48,220 nt of DNA from Cylindrobasidium torrendii FP15055 ss-10 (GCA_000934385.1 KN880613.1:1-48220), one strand, 5' to 3'; positions 10,725 to 23,815 are shown, counted from the first letter of the stretch. Notes: generated by a model from the sequence alone, not told the origin. A program made the numbers and translations.

Positions 10725-13700
10725 TTACTGCGCTTTCCCCATCGAAATCCTGTCGCCCAGCGACAAAGCAATACCCTGCGTCTTACTCCGAATACGGACA
10801 TGCCCCGTCACACCCGTCTCCGTCCTCTCGATACTCAAATTCGCCAATGCATCCTCCCCAAACAGACTGCGCGCATACATGTTTGCAGACAAGAAGTCGC
10901 AGTCGCCCGACAGAGCGCCGTCCGGCGTCAAGCAAGACATGTTTGTGGACTTCATGACGAACTTCAAGTACTCTCTCGGGTCCCTACACATCCAAGTTAG
11001 AACTCTCAAGGGAGGAGGCATAACGAATGGACGTACTTGATTGTACTGTTAACATTCACACGATTCTCCCACTCGAACTCAGTCCACATGCTCCGGAACT
11101 GCATCTCCAGTCAGCTCCGCGCCAGAAGAAAAGTACAAGACTGCAAACCTGTATCTCCTTGCAATACGCCGGCTTGATGTAGTCCATGATATCGACATGT
11201 ATGTCGTTCAGAATCACACAAGCCTCCGCAAGATCAGAGCCCTCCCAAAGGATGCTCCCAAAGATAACGCCCGTCTCTGTGGATGACACCTTAATCGTCG
11301 CCTTGATACTCTGGAACCCGTGCGGCCCAATTGTGTATACTGAAGGACGCTCGACAATCTTGAGATCACCGAGCGTTGCAAAGTCAAGACATAAGTTTTG
11401 CAGCGTGTTCGCAGTCTGATTAACCAAGAGAACATCTGTTCCAGGCTTAAGTATGGCATTTTCACCGTGCGTAATAATGACAAACCCAACAAGATGTCGA
11501 ATCCGTGCATCTTGACATGGGCCTCCGCGTATATAGGGTCGGAGAATCCTGCATCATCGTCAAGACCATGTAGAGAATGCAAACGGAACACACACCAGTC
11601 AGTTGTACAATCCGGCTTAGACTCGAGATGAAGTCCTCTTGTATCTCGGACGCGCCAGTTGCCTGAGCAATATCGTCCGAATCATCGAACTCGTCGTCCG
11701 CACCAGCCTTCTTGAACTGGCGGAACGACAACAAGTCATCCACCTGAACGACCTTCTCCTTCACCGAATCGTCGGTCTTCTTCTCATTTGCCCGTTTCTC
11801 CTGCGCCGTTAACATCTTCGTGAAGGCGGTCTTGGTATCCCAGAGGAAGGCGTCATGTACATCTGGCTTGGTGCGTAGCTCGCTGAGGGTCGTGATACAG
11901 GACATAATGCGGTCGTACGAATCTTCGTCAATTTGAGTCGTAACAAACTTGCTTTGGCCGACACGAATCAAGGAAGCCATAATGAGCATTGCCTGTGCAC
12001 GCATGAGAAACTTGTCCTCCAGTGCCAGCAAAAAAAGCTCACCTCGGCACGGAAGGTGTTGGACGCAGTTGCGTCCTGTGCAGCCTCATCAAAGCGAAGA
12101 GCAAGCTTGCTGAGAGACACAGCCAAGACTGCGCCCGTGAAAAAGTCTCCGGCAAGGATAAGAGCTATAGAGTGTTCGTGTCAGCTGAAATCGAGTCTAC
12201 CAGTGAAGTTACGCACATCGGAGGGGTGGCTTGGAGGCGGCCTTGACTGCCTCGAGTCGTGAGGTGGAAGCAGCTGTCACTGCAGTCTCGGTCGCATAGG
12301 TACCATCGGCCAAAACCTTTGGCCTTGTCGACGGCTCAGTCTTTGTCTGCCCCTCGTCCTCGGTCCCAGCGGCGGCTTCGTCTAATAATCTCTGCTCTGC
12401 TGCGAGTATAGGAATTTCGCCAATGACCTTGCGGATCTCCTGCATCGTCGCCTTGATATCCTCGGGCTTCTCGACGTACTCTCCCAGAATCCAGAGAATG
12501 CCGCGGTAAACTTTGCCCGACTTGATTTCATGCAGAGTCTGAATGAGCTTCTCGCATACGTTTGCCCGGAGGTGGGGGAACTTCTCAACGACCTCACGAA
12601 CAAATGCAACAACGTCAAGCGCAGATGGGTTGTTTGTGTCCCCGAGGAAGTCCATGAGCGCGTTGACGACACTGGCAGCGACTTCGGAGAACTTGATCGC
12701 GGTAACGTGTATGCTCTGGATGAGAAGCTGGCGGTATTCAGGCGCCTTGTCGGAGTCTGCCTCTTGGGTCTTCTGCAATTGCTTCTTCATGAACAGAACG
12801 ACCTCTTCGACGTTGCGGCTGGAGGTCATGCGCAAGACAAGGTTGATCGCCTTGCGGCGAACCTCCATATCTGCGCTTGATAGAATTTGTAGGACATCGA
12901 CAATGAGGGTATCTAGGACCGGACCGTGGCGCGAGCGAAGGGCTTCCAGACGGTCAATAACGATGAGCTTGACGTTGTTGTCCGACTCCTTGATGATGAG
13001 CTGAACGAATGACGCGGCTGCGGCCTTGATGGCGGCGGGATTATGGGTGAGAGTGGTAAGAGTGGTAGCTGCCTCATATTTTACGGCATGGGATGGGACA
13101 TTGAGGAGTTCGAAGATGCAGCGAATATAGCGGGCCTTGTTTGCGGGGTCGTTCTTGCAATCGAGACGGATGACCTCAATGATGCTCATTTGCAGAGTCT
13201 CGTCCAGTGAAGGAATTGTTTCGTATACGCGCAGGATGTATTCGACGGCCTTGGGAAGTGCGCACTGGGCCAGGAAGACAAATGCATTGCGCCGGCACGT
13301 GGCATCGCTTTCGAGGGCCAGGAAGGTCTCCATGAGCTCGGCCGCATCGGGAATAAGATTCTCGTGTTGGCTGAAGATGGAGTACACCGCAAAGACCGCG
13401 TTTTTGCGCACATAGGAATGGCGATGCTCCAAACAGCTTCGGCACGTTGGGATGAGCGGTTCCAGGAGTTCAGCATCCTTGGCGATTTTGGTAAGGAAGC
13501 GCAAGGTTGCGCCGCGAATGTATTCGTTTGGATGTTGCTGACGGGGTCATAAGTATGCAAGATGGCCCAAGTTCAGCGAGTCGCGTACCAAGTCATTTCG
13601 TATGGCGTTTCTGATTGGGTGTTAGTATAATCTTGAATGCGAAGACTTGTCACGCACACCACGAGAATCATTTCCTGCTTCAATTTTCCCTGCTCATCGT

Positions 13701-14008
13701 ATTTTGGGCACACCTCCCAATAAAAGTGAAGCATCTTTTTGAGCTGCTTGTTGCGCGACGGCATCACGAATTGAATTATAGGCATCATCAGCGCCGGCTA
13801 TCGCGCATGAGCATTATTCACTCCCATTCCACTACGCGCCGCGCACCTGCGAGTTCCCGTTCATAGTCGAGATTACGATGCGCCGGAGCGTGTCGAGTTT
13901 GACCTCATCGGATCCCTTCTCCAACGCGGTGCGCAGCTCCTGCGTTATTGGATATTCCCCGCCCGATTCGAAGACGACCGTATAACATGACGAATCCGAG
14001 CTGGACAT
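10725..14008 (-). CDS. SEC26: coatomer subunit beta (beta-COP)
   Basis: Ten exons (14008-13847, 13797-13658, 13610-13589, 13537-12217, 12164-12043, 11992-11596, 11548-11486, 11435-11149, 11098-11037, 10983-10725) join in phase to 944 aa, the normal beta-COP length. Beta-COP is part of the COPI coat that forms retrograde Golgi-ER vesicles under Arf1. Seen: the N-terminal adaptin-like HEAT solenoid ([42 protein letters not shown]), the linker with [10 protein letters not shown], and the C-terminal appendage ([50 protein letters not shown]). The third exon is only 22 nt. The start at 14008 matches family N-termini (SCYTVVFE). Upstream in-frame ATGs exist but add unconserved sequence. Confidence 0.96.
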
Positions 14009-14130
14009 GATGATGGCGAAACGACAAGCCGTCGAGGCGGACGTGTTCATGCGCTTTCCTTTTTCGGATGCTGTTCCCACGCTCGCGCGCCAATGCATTA
14101 AAGCTTGCCTTCTCTGTAAAAGTAGTATAT

Positions 14131-14948
14131 TCAAGCATTATTATCTACCAATCTTTTTCTTTCAAGCACCAACCATTTAGGTATCTCATCGTCTTGACTC
14201 TGCTCGATGCACTCACGGGTCAACTTCATGTGCTGCTCCATCAGAACGTAGCCCTCCTCCCAGTCCGGGTCCCATTCCTCGCCCAATCCCATGAATCTAT
14301 TAAACTCGATGTCGTCGGCATCACCTTGCCTCATGATGGCTAGGAGGAGCTCCCACTGATTAAGCATGGCTTGCATATCTTCCATCTCGTCTTCAATTTC
14401 CTCCACTTCCAGGATAGCTTCCTTCCTCTTCTCCTCAACCATATCCCAAATGTCAGGCTCCTCCGGTCTGTGAAGCGTGGTCCACCAAAAAAGCCTATGG
14501 GCGACAACCGTCACAAATGTTTCTTGTACATTTGGCGGTATGTCAGGGATCTCAATGAGATCGTCGTCGTTCCAAGTCGAGAGTATGGCAAGATAGCGGA
14601 TATCACGGAAGGGTATGTCGCTGTCTCGAAAATCGTCCAAAATGACTTCCGGGTCTTCGCCTATATCGTTCACCACAATGCAGCACTTGAGGTCCGGAAA
14701 CGCAGCGACGAATGTCGGAAGATGAGGAGCCCATGCCACAATGCTGAGATGGGTAACACAGGGTCTCTTCTGAAAGACTGGCTCAGTGTCTACGTCTCCG
14801 CCAATGTGAAGTACCCGCAGACAAGGGCAAGAGTCGATATACGCGACTACGCGCTGGTCGAAGACTATATCATGGCAAATAAAGGTCACAACACCCGTAC
14901 ATGCATCAAAGATGCGCTGTATGGATCTTCGTGTGGCTTTAAGTTTGG

Positions 14949-14979
<31 letters not shown>

Positions 14980-15333
14980 ATCTGCCGGAAGGTGGAAGGC
15001 AAGTACTTTGACAGTCCGTGGAAAAAACCTTGCACTGTCTTGTCGAGATTGGATTGTGCCAGCGAACGCATGAAGAGTAGTCGGGGACCGTATCAAAACA
15101 GTATGATAGAGAACAGGCTCAAGCCTGCATTTCTGTTTTAAAGAGCCCTATGTAGAATGCCACATGCGAACTGACCATTTGTGTATTGTTTTGGACGTTG
15201 TAGACCAGCGAACAGCACTTTGATAGTCTAGAGTAGCCGCCAGCTGAATAATCATGCGTCCTAGGTCTGTCGGTAGTGTGGGAAGACTAGCTTTTGAGTC
15301 AACAAATGTGTGCGACATGGTGGTTGCTGGCAA
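14131..15333 (-). CDS. F-box-like protein, basidiomycete type
   Basis: Two exons (15333-15176, 15124-14131) give 383 aa. The N-terminal 50 residues (LPTLPTDLGRMIIQLAATL, then a Ser/Thr-rich turn ending KTIHKW) resemble a degenerate F-box, followed after the splice by LEPVLYHTVLIRSP, the segment seen after the F-box in many Agaricomycete proteins. The rest has leucine-rich, LRR-like spacing (CPCLRVLHIGG, RYLAILSTWNDDD) and a highly acidic C-terminal half. An acidic tract (EDEDEDEDE) comes from a 30-nt CTCGTC repeat at 14950-14979. Inference: a substrate adaptor for SCF-type ubiquitin ligases, though Skp1 binding is unproven. A second possible start lies five codons downstream of the first. Confidence 0.7.
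14950..14979. repeat. CTCGTC hexanucleotide tandem repeat, five units
   Basis: Five perfect hexamers inside the F-box-like gene encode alternating Glu-Asp on the minus strand. Length variation would add or remove two residues per unit without shifting the frame. Confidence 0.9.
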
Positions 15334-15962
15334 CTTATTTCGACGATCGACGATGCTGCTGTCACCTGCTGTGCATACGCCAATTCGCGATCACGACCCT
15401 AGCTAGTGCATGCACTGCACTACTAGTGCTCGGTAGCTTATCATACCATTGTTTTCTCAATGTAAAATTCTATCGCTGTCCAGTAGCCTCACCCATTATA
15501 TTCACGATTCGCACCTCGTACCATTCATCCCTGCTTGTAATTGCGCACTGCACAGTAAAATTCATACGAATGGATATAGATATACGAAGCAAGACGAAGG
15601 GAAAAGAGAGGAAAACCAGCCAAGAGAATTCCGCAATGTTGTATACTATGTTGTTGATGGCAGGAGATACGATATGTAAAATACCAGAGGACACGCGCAG
15701 GGCAGAGGGGGCTTGTGTAGAGAGAGAGAGGAGACACCGACATGACTTTTCTTTATGTTGTAACGAGGGTAGGAAAGGAATGGTACACAAATCAGTAAAT
15801 TCAGGAGGGAGGAAATTCGATAGGGATAGAGTAAAAAGCCCGAATCAAGGGCGTTTGAGATGGATAGGTGAAGCAAGGATAAGACTGAAGGGAATGTATT
15901 CAATCCCCTCGTCCATCATCACCCGTCAGGCTGTCCGAGCGCACTGCGACAAGACGACGAGG
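15334..15962. other. intergenic region, no supported gene
   Basis: Separates the F-box-like gene from the 3' end of the RRM-R3H gene, both minus strand. AG-rich and AT-rich tracts suggest a 3' UTR and promoter. No exon chain was found. Confidence 0.45.
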
Positions 15963-17749
15963 TCAGAATTCTAGAGGTTCGTAAGTTTGCGCATCGAGCC
16001 CACCTCTGGTCGGGCCTGTTGGCCCCTCTGCACGGCTGTCGCGCCTCGCAAACCCTCCGACTCCAGGCCCACGGGGCTGACGCACGACGCCTACAGGGCT
16101 GTCTGGTCCTCCACCGCCTCCGTTCAATATGCTCCCAGTCTGCAGGCTCGGGGGGAGTGTTGGGACAGGTGGGATGGCATTGCCGCCAAACGGCGATCCG
16201 TTGGCGAAAAGCGATCCGAATCCACTGGCCCGGCGGGGAGCAGCAGCCATGGTCGCATAGCCCTCACGGATGTTGCCACTGGAGGAGCGGGGAGTGAGGC
16301 GCGGCGCCTGGGAATGCAGCGTCTTCATGTCTGGCATCGATTTCTTGGCGCGCAGCGTCTGGGCAGACGTTGGCAGCGTCGACTGAGACGGCGTCAGATA
16401 CGCAGACGGAGCACGGGAAAGTGTATGTGGCTGGCGCTGCAGAAATCATCAGTGCCAGATAGCGACAAAATGAAGCAACACGCACTCTCTGGGGATCAAT
16501 ACGAGTTACGACTGCAAATCTATCGTCTCCCTCTCCCATGGAATAGTGGTAGACACCGAGTTTCTGGGCAATAAGGTGAACAACACGGCGTTGCTTTGCC
16601 GAGAGGTTCCTCGAAAAGGCAAGTTCGTCCCGCATGCGATCGTCCTTGAACAGCAGGATACGAGAATATATCTCGAGGGTGGACGGATCGTTGAGATCAA
16701 GCTCGTTGCTGGATGACTTTTCCGAGGCCGAGCCAGTGGGCGTGAGCGGAGGCTGGGGAGCCAACCCTGGAGGAGAACCAAGTCCGTGGGGGTGGCCGTA
16801 GGGCGAAACACTGATATAGTCTTGTTGCTGTGGCTGCTGAGCGTACGATCCCGATGAGAACGATCGTTGCGGCTGGGACGGGAACGAGGGAGCCTGGAGG
16901 GGTACACCATAGTCTTCATAGCCTGGGCTGGCGCTGACGGGAGCGGAGACGCCACTATGCTCTTTCTCGAGCTGCATCGAGCGCATGCGGCGGATAGCCT
17001 TTTCGCGTTCAATGCGCTCCTTCTCGCTTGCCTGGAGGACTTTCTTGTATTCGACGCGCAGCTTGCGGCCCTGCACATCAAAGCCGTTCAGTGCGACCAC
17101 GACGGCGTCGGCATCGGCCGCCTGGCGGAAATTAGCAAAGGCAAGCCCACGGAAGGCACCCTGCTGGTCAAGATGGTAGTTGAACGCGTAAGGTGTGGGA
17201 ATAGACAGTGAGGCCTGCAAAGGGTGAGACGGACAAGAAGGAGCAGTGCGTGGCGTGACGCACAATTATCTCGAGCAGCGTCTCGCGCTTGACATTAAAT
17301 GGTATATTTTTGATGACGATGGCGGTCGGAATGATCTCGTCGTCCAGGATGTGGCCCGGGGGCGTGTTGGGAGCCATAGGGGGGTTAACATGGCTCATGG
17401 GGGGCGAACCGCCAGCAGAGGAAAAATCCGAGTTGTTTTGCGGTGAGATGGAGCGTTGGTCTACGTTTGGATTCTCGAGCCAGGCCTGTGAGCTTGTTTA
17501 GCATTTTCGAATCGAGGTGCGCGAAAACGGAGGCAAGCGCACCTGTGGCAGTCCTCCACGGCGCGGCTTCTGACTGGGAGATTGGCCACTGGTCAACGGG
17601 TTGTACTGGGACTGGATTGGGATGCCTGGGGAGGTCGCATAGTGGTACTGGGGCCGGCCACCACTGCTGCCTTCGTAATCGTAATTGTCATGAAGACGTT
17701 GCTGGGAGTTGAGCGACAGCGATGCGATATCGGGCGGAGAGTTGGTCAT
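15963..17749 (-). CDS. RRM and R3H domain RNA-binding protein (Pin4/Cip2-like)
   Basis: Four exons (17749-17543, 17485-17264, 17214-16486, 16436-15963), all phase 0, encode 543 aa. Residues about 120-200 form one RRM (TAIVIKNIPFNVKRETLLEI is RNP2-like, FRGLAFANF is RNP1-like). Residues about 325-384 form an R3H domain with the signature RRVVH and LGVYHYSMGEGDDRF. The flanks are low-complexity and rich in Ser, Pro, Gln and Gly, and the C-terminus is Arg/Gly rich. Known: this domain order is that of budding-yeast Pin4/Mdt1 and fission-yeast Cip1/Cip2, post-transcriptional regulators linked to stress and checkpoint signalling. Inference: a cytoplasmic mRNA-binding regulator. The Ser/Pro-rich regions are likely kinase targets. 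Confidence 0.88.
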
Positions 17750-18592
17750 TACGAAAAGAGAACCGTGGGTGCGCCGCCGACGAGAGAAAAGTAACAACGG
17801 TCCGACAAAAGGAGAATTAGAAGAAACGATGAGCGTTGCAAGACAGCCCTGTTGTGGGCTGTTATCCCAAATCGCGGCTCACGTAAGCGTGGCGCGCAAA
17901 GGTAGTCTAACGCATCTTGGGCTACAGAAACAAGTGGATTTCAATGGATATACGTTTCGTCCTTTTGTCCATAAAAGAGCCAGTCCTTTATGCTACTGCC
18001 GCAGGCAATGGAAGGGGAACTAGTGTATCTACATCGATGTTGACTTCAATGCTCCCTGAATGATCCCACGGGCCTCTGGACACTATATGCTTCTTGATCT
18101 GGATCCCACCCCCGAAGGCGACAGGTGCAGTGCGGGTCGTCCCTCGTGGCGCCGGGCCAGCGGACGCTTGTGCAGGGTAGAATACAGGACGCGGGACAGA
18201 AGGCAGGGTGTGCTTGGGAAAACTGTAGGCCGTAAGCACTCGTTTGTTTGTGCGTTCGGTTTGGTTCACCTCCGCGGTGGCGCAGGCCCGGCCACCAAGT
18301 TGAGTGGGCTGGGTGGTAGACGACGGGGCATCGTGAAAGATTGTGAGGGGAAAAGAATGGCAAGTGGCTCCCAGAGCTCTGTGGCTTTCTTAAAACGCAT
18401 TTTGGGCCACCTATGCATACAAACACACCTTTATGAGATGAATGTCTCCAAGGCCGTTTACAACTCGAATTTACACCAATTGGACGCGACCACAGTCGTG
18501 CATGCAAGAGACAAGGTCCTTAGTTACGTCACGATCACTCATTGCGGTGTATACATGCGCTAGAGATATACAACAAATGTAGAGTACAGATT
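17750..18592. other. intergenic region, no supported gene
   Basis: Promoter of the RRM-R3H gene and 3' flank of UBE2C. A 167-codon open stretch on + (18060-18563) shows no motif and no splice partners, so I treat it as chance. Confidence 0.45.
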
Positions 18593-19412
18593 CTACTCGA
18601 CAGGGCGGTAGTGCCGCATCAGCTGCGCCTTAAATGCTGAAAAGAGTGAGATTCACGCCAGTGGCACAAGAATGAGAGCGCACCGTCAGGACGAGCCCAC
18701 AGAGCGGCGGCATCATTGTTTAATGGGGAGGCATTGTTGGGCTCTGAACATGAATCAGATACTTGGTTTTCATTGATATTTAGGGAATACGCACCTCCAA
18801 GAAGGGATTGAAGGGAGATGAGGATAGTTTGCACACTGTATACAGCCGACCACTTGTCCTGTAGAATGTCAAGACAGATTGCGCCGCTGTCTAACGCAAC
18901 GTTAGGATGGAAACAGGGTGTGTCGAACTTGATGGCTGGAGCCGTGTATGGGTAATTGGAAGGGAAGTGGATGGATATTTTAAACTTGAGTCCATCATAA
19001 ATCTGCTTCCGTTAGGACATGGACGATGAGAAGGACTATTACGCACAGTGCCAGGCGCGCCCTCGATCGTTCCCGTCCAGTCAAACAGATTGCCGTCGTT
19101 CTTGGGGAAAGCAGACTGTCAGGCAGTGAGTCCAGTGGCAACGTGGAAAATGCGGGGACCAACAATTCCAGGAGAAGAGGACATCTTCGAGGGATGTATG
19201 AGCCAGAGACACAAGCACAGGGCGATTGCACGTACCATGAGGGTCATAAGTTCATTGCCCAATCTGCAGGTGCGTTCAGTACGCGAGCGAGGGCACGAGG
19301 CATCAATAGAGGCGCACCTTTTCGTGACGCTACCCGCTGCCTGCTGCGACGGCGCTGCGGCAGTCGCCTTGGGCGCGGCGCGGGCGGGAACGGCGGACGC
19401 GGTCATCTCCAT
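18593..19412 (-). CDS. UBE2C: ubiquitin-conjugating enzyme E2 C (UBE2C / Ubc11), APC/C partner
   Basis: Seven exons (19412-19318, 19263-19236, 19184-19164, 19115-19047, 19002-18795, 18743-18684, 18636-18593) give 174 aa; human UBE2C has 179. It loads ubiquitin for the anaphase-promoting complex and so times mitotic exit. Seen: a flexible Ala-rich N-terminal extension, [13 protein letters not shown], the UBE2C-typical [18 protein letters not shown] at 103-105, catalytic Cys114 in GAICLDIL (the same number as human), [12 protein letters not shown] and a short C-terminal tail. Exons 2 and 3 are only 28 and 21 nt. An in-frame ATG at 19472 would add 20 residues. I prefer 19412 because it fits the short intergenic space. 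It is divergent from EDE1. Confidence 0.95.
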
Positions 19413-19568
19413 AACGTGTTTACCAGTGGTGGTCGGACAAGGCAAGCCGTGGTAAAGCAAACTGGTAGCCACGTGATGGTGTAATCACTTGCGCGCACTG
19501 GCTTAGGTCAGCCGCATCATTCGTGCTTAACCCGAACGCCGACTTGGAGGCCGACACTGACAGCGACG
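19413..19568. promoter_or_regulatory. compact bidirectional promoter, UBE2C / EDE1
   Basis: Only 156 bp separate the two divergent start codons, so both core promoters must lie or overlap here. I see no clear TATA box. If the UBE2C start is at 19472, the gap shrinks to 96 bp. Confidence 0.6.
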
Positions 19569-22500
19569 ATGAGTGCAAATTTCCAGGCAACGGCTGGCGA
19601 ACTTGCCCTCGTATCCCGCATCCTCGCACAGGGTGATCCGAAGAGGACAGGCCAGCTTGCCGGCGACGTGGCGGTCCGCATCTTTGGCGGCGCGAATCTG
19701 CCTCCAACCGTCCTCGGCGAGATATGGGCGATGGCGGACGAGGACAACCAGGGTCATCTCACCAGCAAGGGCATCGCACTTGCCGTCCGGTTAATGGGTC
19801 ACGCACAGAAAGGAGAGCGGGTGACGCCGGCGCTATTGAGCAAACGTGAGTTGCGCGTCTACTCTACATTCTACAGTGAAGCTCATCCCTTCCTTAGCCG
19901 GCCCCCTCCCGACGATTGATGGTGTCACCGACATCGCACCCCAGGGCACTGGAATGTCCTTTGGAACAGCGTCTCCCAATCCAGCAGCACTTCCCCCGCT
20001 TACGCCTCAGGACAAGGCTAAATTCTTGAATATGTTCAACCGACATGGACCGGTGGGCGGTCTACTGAATGGTAAGTGCTCCCAATCTTACCTGGCTTTG
20101 CTAACTCTCGCAGGGGAGAAAGCGCGAGATATATTCGTCAAGTCGAAACTGCCACACGATATCCTCGGTCAGATATGGTACGTTTCGTGTTTTGTACGTG
20201 CTCTTGCGCTCAGATTCCATGCAGGACGCTTGCAGACACTCAGGAACGTGGCTCACTCGACTCGGCCGACTTTGCAGTTGCTATGTTCTTCATCCAGGGT
20301 GTCATGTCCGGCCAGATCAGCACGCTTCCCCAGACGTTACCCCCGAGTCTCTATCAGCAAGCTAGCGGAATTGCGACACATGCCACAGGTAACAGCGGTA
20401 CCTACAGTCCCGTGGGAAGTGCATTTGGACGTGTCCAACCCCAGTACACAGGCCAGAGTCCGGCTATCCAGCCCAACCTGACTGGCAATGTCACCGGCCG
20501 GCGAACTGCATCTGGCCCTTCTCCCCAGCTCCCTGCTCGACCATACGCATCGCAAATTGGCAGTAGCGTGTTTGGAACTGCTCGGCAGCCGCCTCCCGTG
20601 CCTTGGGACGTGACAGTGGCAGAAAAAACGGAATCGGATGGTTTCTTCGACACACTCGACACCGAGCGTAGAGGATTCATCGAAGGCGATGTTGCCGTGC
20701 CATTCATGCTCGAGTCCCAGTTGCCCGGGGAAGATCTTGCACTAGTCTGGTAAGTACTACGTTGAATACTTCAGCCAGTACTCACGTTCGCAGGGACCTG
20801 GCCGACCTCGAAAACAATGGGCGCCTTACGAAGAATGGTTTCGCTATTGCAATGCACCTTATCAAGAAGAAACTCGCCGGGAATCCTCTTCCCGACGTCC
20901 TACCCGAATCGCTTATTCCTCCAGCTATGCGCGCTGGTGCCGCCGCGGCCTCACCATTCGCCCCTGCAGCGCCTGTCCAACCCCAGCAGACTGCCCAGGA
21001 ATCTCTTGCTGATCTCATATGGGATGACCCTCCACCTGCTGCGCCGCCCATCCAGGCCCAGTCGACCGGCATGTCTATCCCACTCCAGCCGCAGATGACC
21101 GGAGCGCGCGCCATGTCACCTGCATTGAAGCCACAGACGACGGGTACACTCCAAGCTCAGACTACCGGCAATCTGTCCCGCATTGCCAGCCCACCTCCGC
21201 CAATGCCCCCGCGGTCATTTGGGTCGCCTGCTCCCGCGCCGCCCATTCCGTCTAGAGATCCGTTCGGAGGCGCCGCAGCCGACCTTATGGGCGACGACGA
21301 GGACGTTGTTCCAAACACGCCTGATAGATCTGCCGAGATTGCGAATGTGCAGAATCAAGTCAATCAGGCCAACCAAGGACTCAAGACTGCGCGGGAACAG
21401 CGTGAGGCTGCTGAGGCTACTGCAGCAGCGCAGGCATCGCAGCTCGCCAGTTTGGAGACGCAGTTGTCCTCGGCCAAGGCTGCATTCGAGACAGAGAGCA
21501 AAATGCTTGCGACCCTCAAGGAGAGGCTCGGTGTACAGACGGCAGATATCAACAAGGCTCGGGAGGCAATCATCACAGCAGAGAGCGATCTTAGCGCTGT
21601 ACGAGTGGAGAAGTCTGAGGTCGAGCAGTCGCTGTTGAGGGACAAGGAAGAAGTTAGGGATTTGCAGCGGAAGATGATGGAATACAGCCAACAAACTGAA
21701 AGCCTGAAAGCCGAAACGGAGAAGCTCAAGAAGGAGGCTAAGCAGCAGCGTGGTCTCCTTGCGATAGCGCGCAAGCAGCTGCACTCGAAGGAGGTAGAGA
21801 GGAGCAAGGCAGCATCAGCGAAGGAGGAGGCGTCTGATGATCATGCGGCGGCGTTGAGAGAAAAGGCAGAAATTGAGGCGGAGATTGCCAAGCCCCCAAT
21901 TGGATTCGCCACGCCCGACAGAGTGGTCTCTCCTGGTCGCGAGAGGTCATTCTCGGAGGACTCCCTTTCATTTGCAGCTGCTCAGCCACTCCCCGGTTCA
22001 AGTGCCGTCAGCCCCAGCGTCAAGAGCGCAAACAGCAACAACCCCTTCCATTTGGTCATGTCTTCTGGCACTTCGACGCCTACACGTACTGGTTCGCCGT
22101 TTGGAGTTCCCCCTGTTCATACCGCGTCCCCGCCGGCGCCTGATCCCTTTGGCTTTGACAAGGCGTTCGAAGACGAGGCGGACAAGAGTGCGAAGCCAGC
22201 AGATGAACCTGCCGCTCCCAAAGAGCTATTCGCTGAAGCAGCGCCTGCCTCTGCAGACCCCATATCGCCTGCCTCCGAAGAGTTCAAGACGCCGGAAAGT
22301 CAGTCTGGCGAGCTACCATGGACAGCACGCGATTCCATCGAGGCTACTATCGCGTCGAAGGCCCCTGAGACGGCGGATAAACTCCCTGACGTCGCGGCAG
22401 ACAAGTTCCCTGATCTCAATGCTGAGCCCGACATTGTATCGTCGCAGCAAACAGAGGATACACACCACGTTCCTGGACATTTCCCAGAGGGTTCGACTGA

Positions 22501-23815
22501 TTTAACACACCAGCTCAAAGAACTCGAGGTCGACGACAGCGATAGCAGTGACGACGAGGAAGATAATAAGCCTTTGTCGCAGGTTGCTGCTGAAGCTAAG
22601 AGCAACGGCAACGGACATTCTCAGAGCCAGAGTGGAGATGCGGGGGGAAAGTCATTTGACGATATCTTTGGTGCACCTGAGGGCAAGGGAAAGGAGCCAG
22701 AACAGGCTCCTTCGACTAACGCGTTTGGATCCTCGCCATTTGGGACCGCGACTTCCTCACCATTCGCTGCTTCCCCAGCACCAGACACTGCTTCGACCCC
22801 CGTTGCGGGCGTGAACGCGTTCGACGAGGCTATGGGCATGATCCCTGCCCAGTCGACTGGTGCCCCAGCAGCAACTGCGCCCACGTTCTCCTTCGATGAC
22901 GCATTCGACGACAACTTCGACTTTGGAAGCGCACCGGCCCCCGCTGCTGCGCCTGCGACGAACGGTGATACGAGCAAGAGCAATGATGGATTCGACTCGT
23001 TGTTCACCTCTCCTGCGCCCAAGACCAATGGAGGATCCGTTTCGCCAGCTGCTTCGCCTGCCTCTGCTATTGCGCCTGCCTCATCCGCGCCTGGACCAAG
23101 TTTTGATGATGTCTTCTCGGGATTTGATACACCACCTCACTCGCAGGTCCACGGACTGGGATCCACACTTAACTCTGAACCTGCGCCGCCTTCTCAGCCG
23201 AGCACCATGTCGCATGGGACGACCCAGTCCCAGTCGAGCACTTTTTCACAAGCGCAATTGTCGCAGCAGAGTTCGCCGCCTGCTCAAGCCTTCCCTGCTG
23301 TATCTCCACCACGATCAACAACTGCATCTCCGCCACCACGAGTAAGCTCGCCCACACCGCCAGCACGCCCAAGACCGTCGACGGGGTCCTCGGACAAGCT
23401 TGCACCGCAACAGAGGCATTCGAAATTGAGTGTACGTTGATTTTTTCCCTTCTGTCCAACCCCCCGCAGCTATATTGTTACTCGTACTTGTCTCCGTTGC
23501 GTCGTGTTTCCCACCCTCCTACATTTCCGCTTCGGTTTCAGGTGTTGTGTCCGATACTCATGGCCCGTGCTGTTCCAGATCCGGTTGCCTTTCGGGAAGA
23601 AGAAGAAGCAGCAAGAGGCTGCAGCTGCGTCGTCGCAGTTCCTTACGCCACCGTCGGAGGAGCCAAGGAGCGCGACGCCAGCGTCTGACGACGATGTTGA
23701 GGCCGTGAAGCAGATCACAGCGATGGGCTTCAGTCGGACACAGGCAGTCGAAGCATTGGAGAAGTATGGGTATGATGTGAACCGGGCGTTGAATTCGTTG
23801 CTCGGGATGACTTGA
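19569..23815 (+). CDS. EDE1: Ede1/Eps15-like endocytic scaffold (three EH domains, coiled coil, UBA)
   Basis: Six exons (19569-19845, 19898-20071, 20114-20177, 20225-20749, 20794-23431, 23579-23815) give 1304 aa. Ede1 arrives first at clathrin endocytic sites and clusters adaptors. Seen: EH domains near residues 8-95, 118-215 and 300-385 (each with a VLGEIW/ILGQIW/DLALVW helix and a LAD(x)nxxG-type turn), a Pro/Gln/Thr-Gly linker, a heptad-rich coiled coil at about 525-715, a long disordered acidic part with NPF, DPF and SFDD motifs, and a C-terminal UBA domain (ITAMGFSRTQAVEALEKYGY). Eight copies of the Ark1/Prk1 kinase motif occur, e.g. LQPQMTG and LKPQTTG. The last intron (147 nt) is long for this window and could hide a small exon. 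Confidence 0.95.

Noticed and set aside
18060..18563. 167-codon open frame on the plus strand
   Set aside because: No recognisable domain, no start context or splice partners, and it lies in UBE2C 3' flank and promoter sequence of its neighbour.
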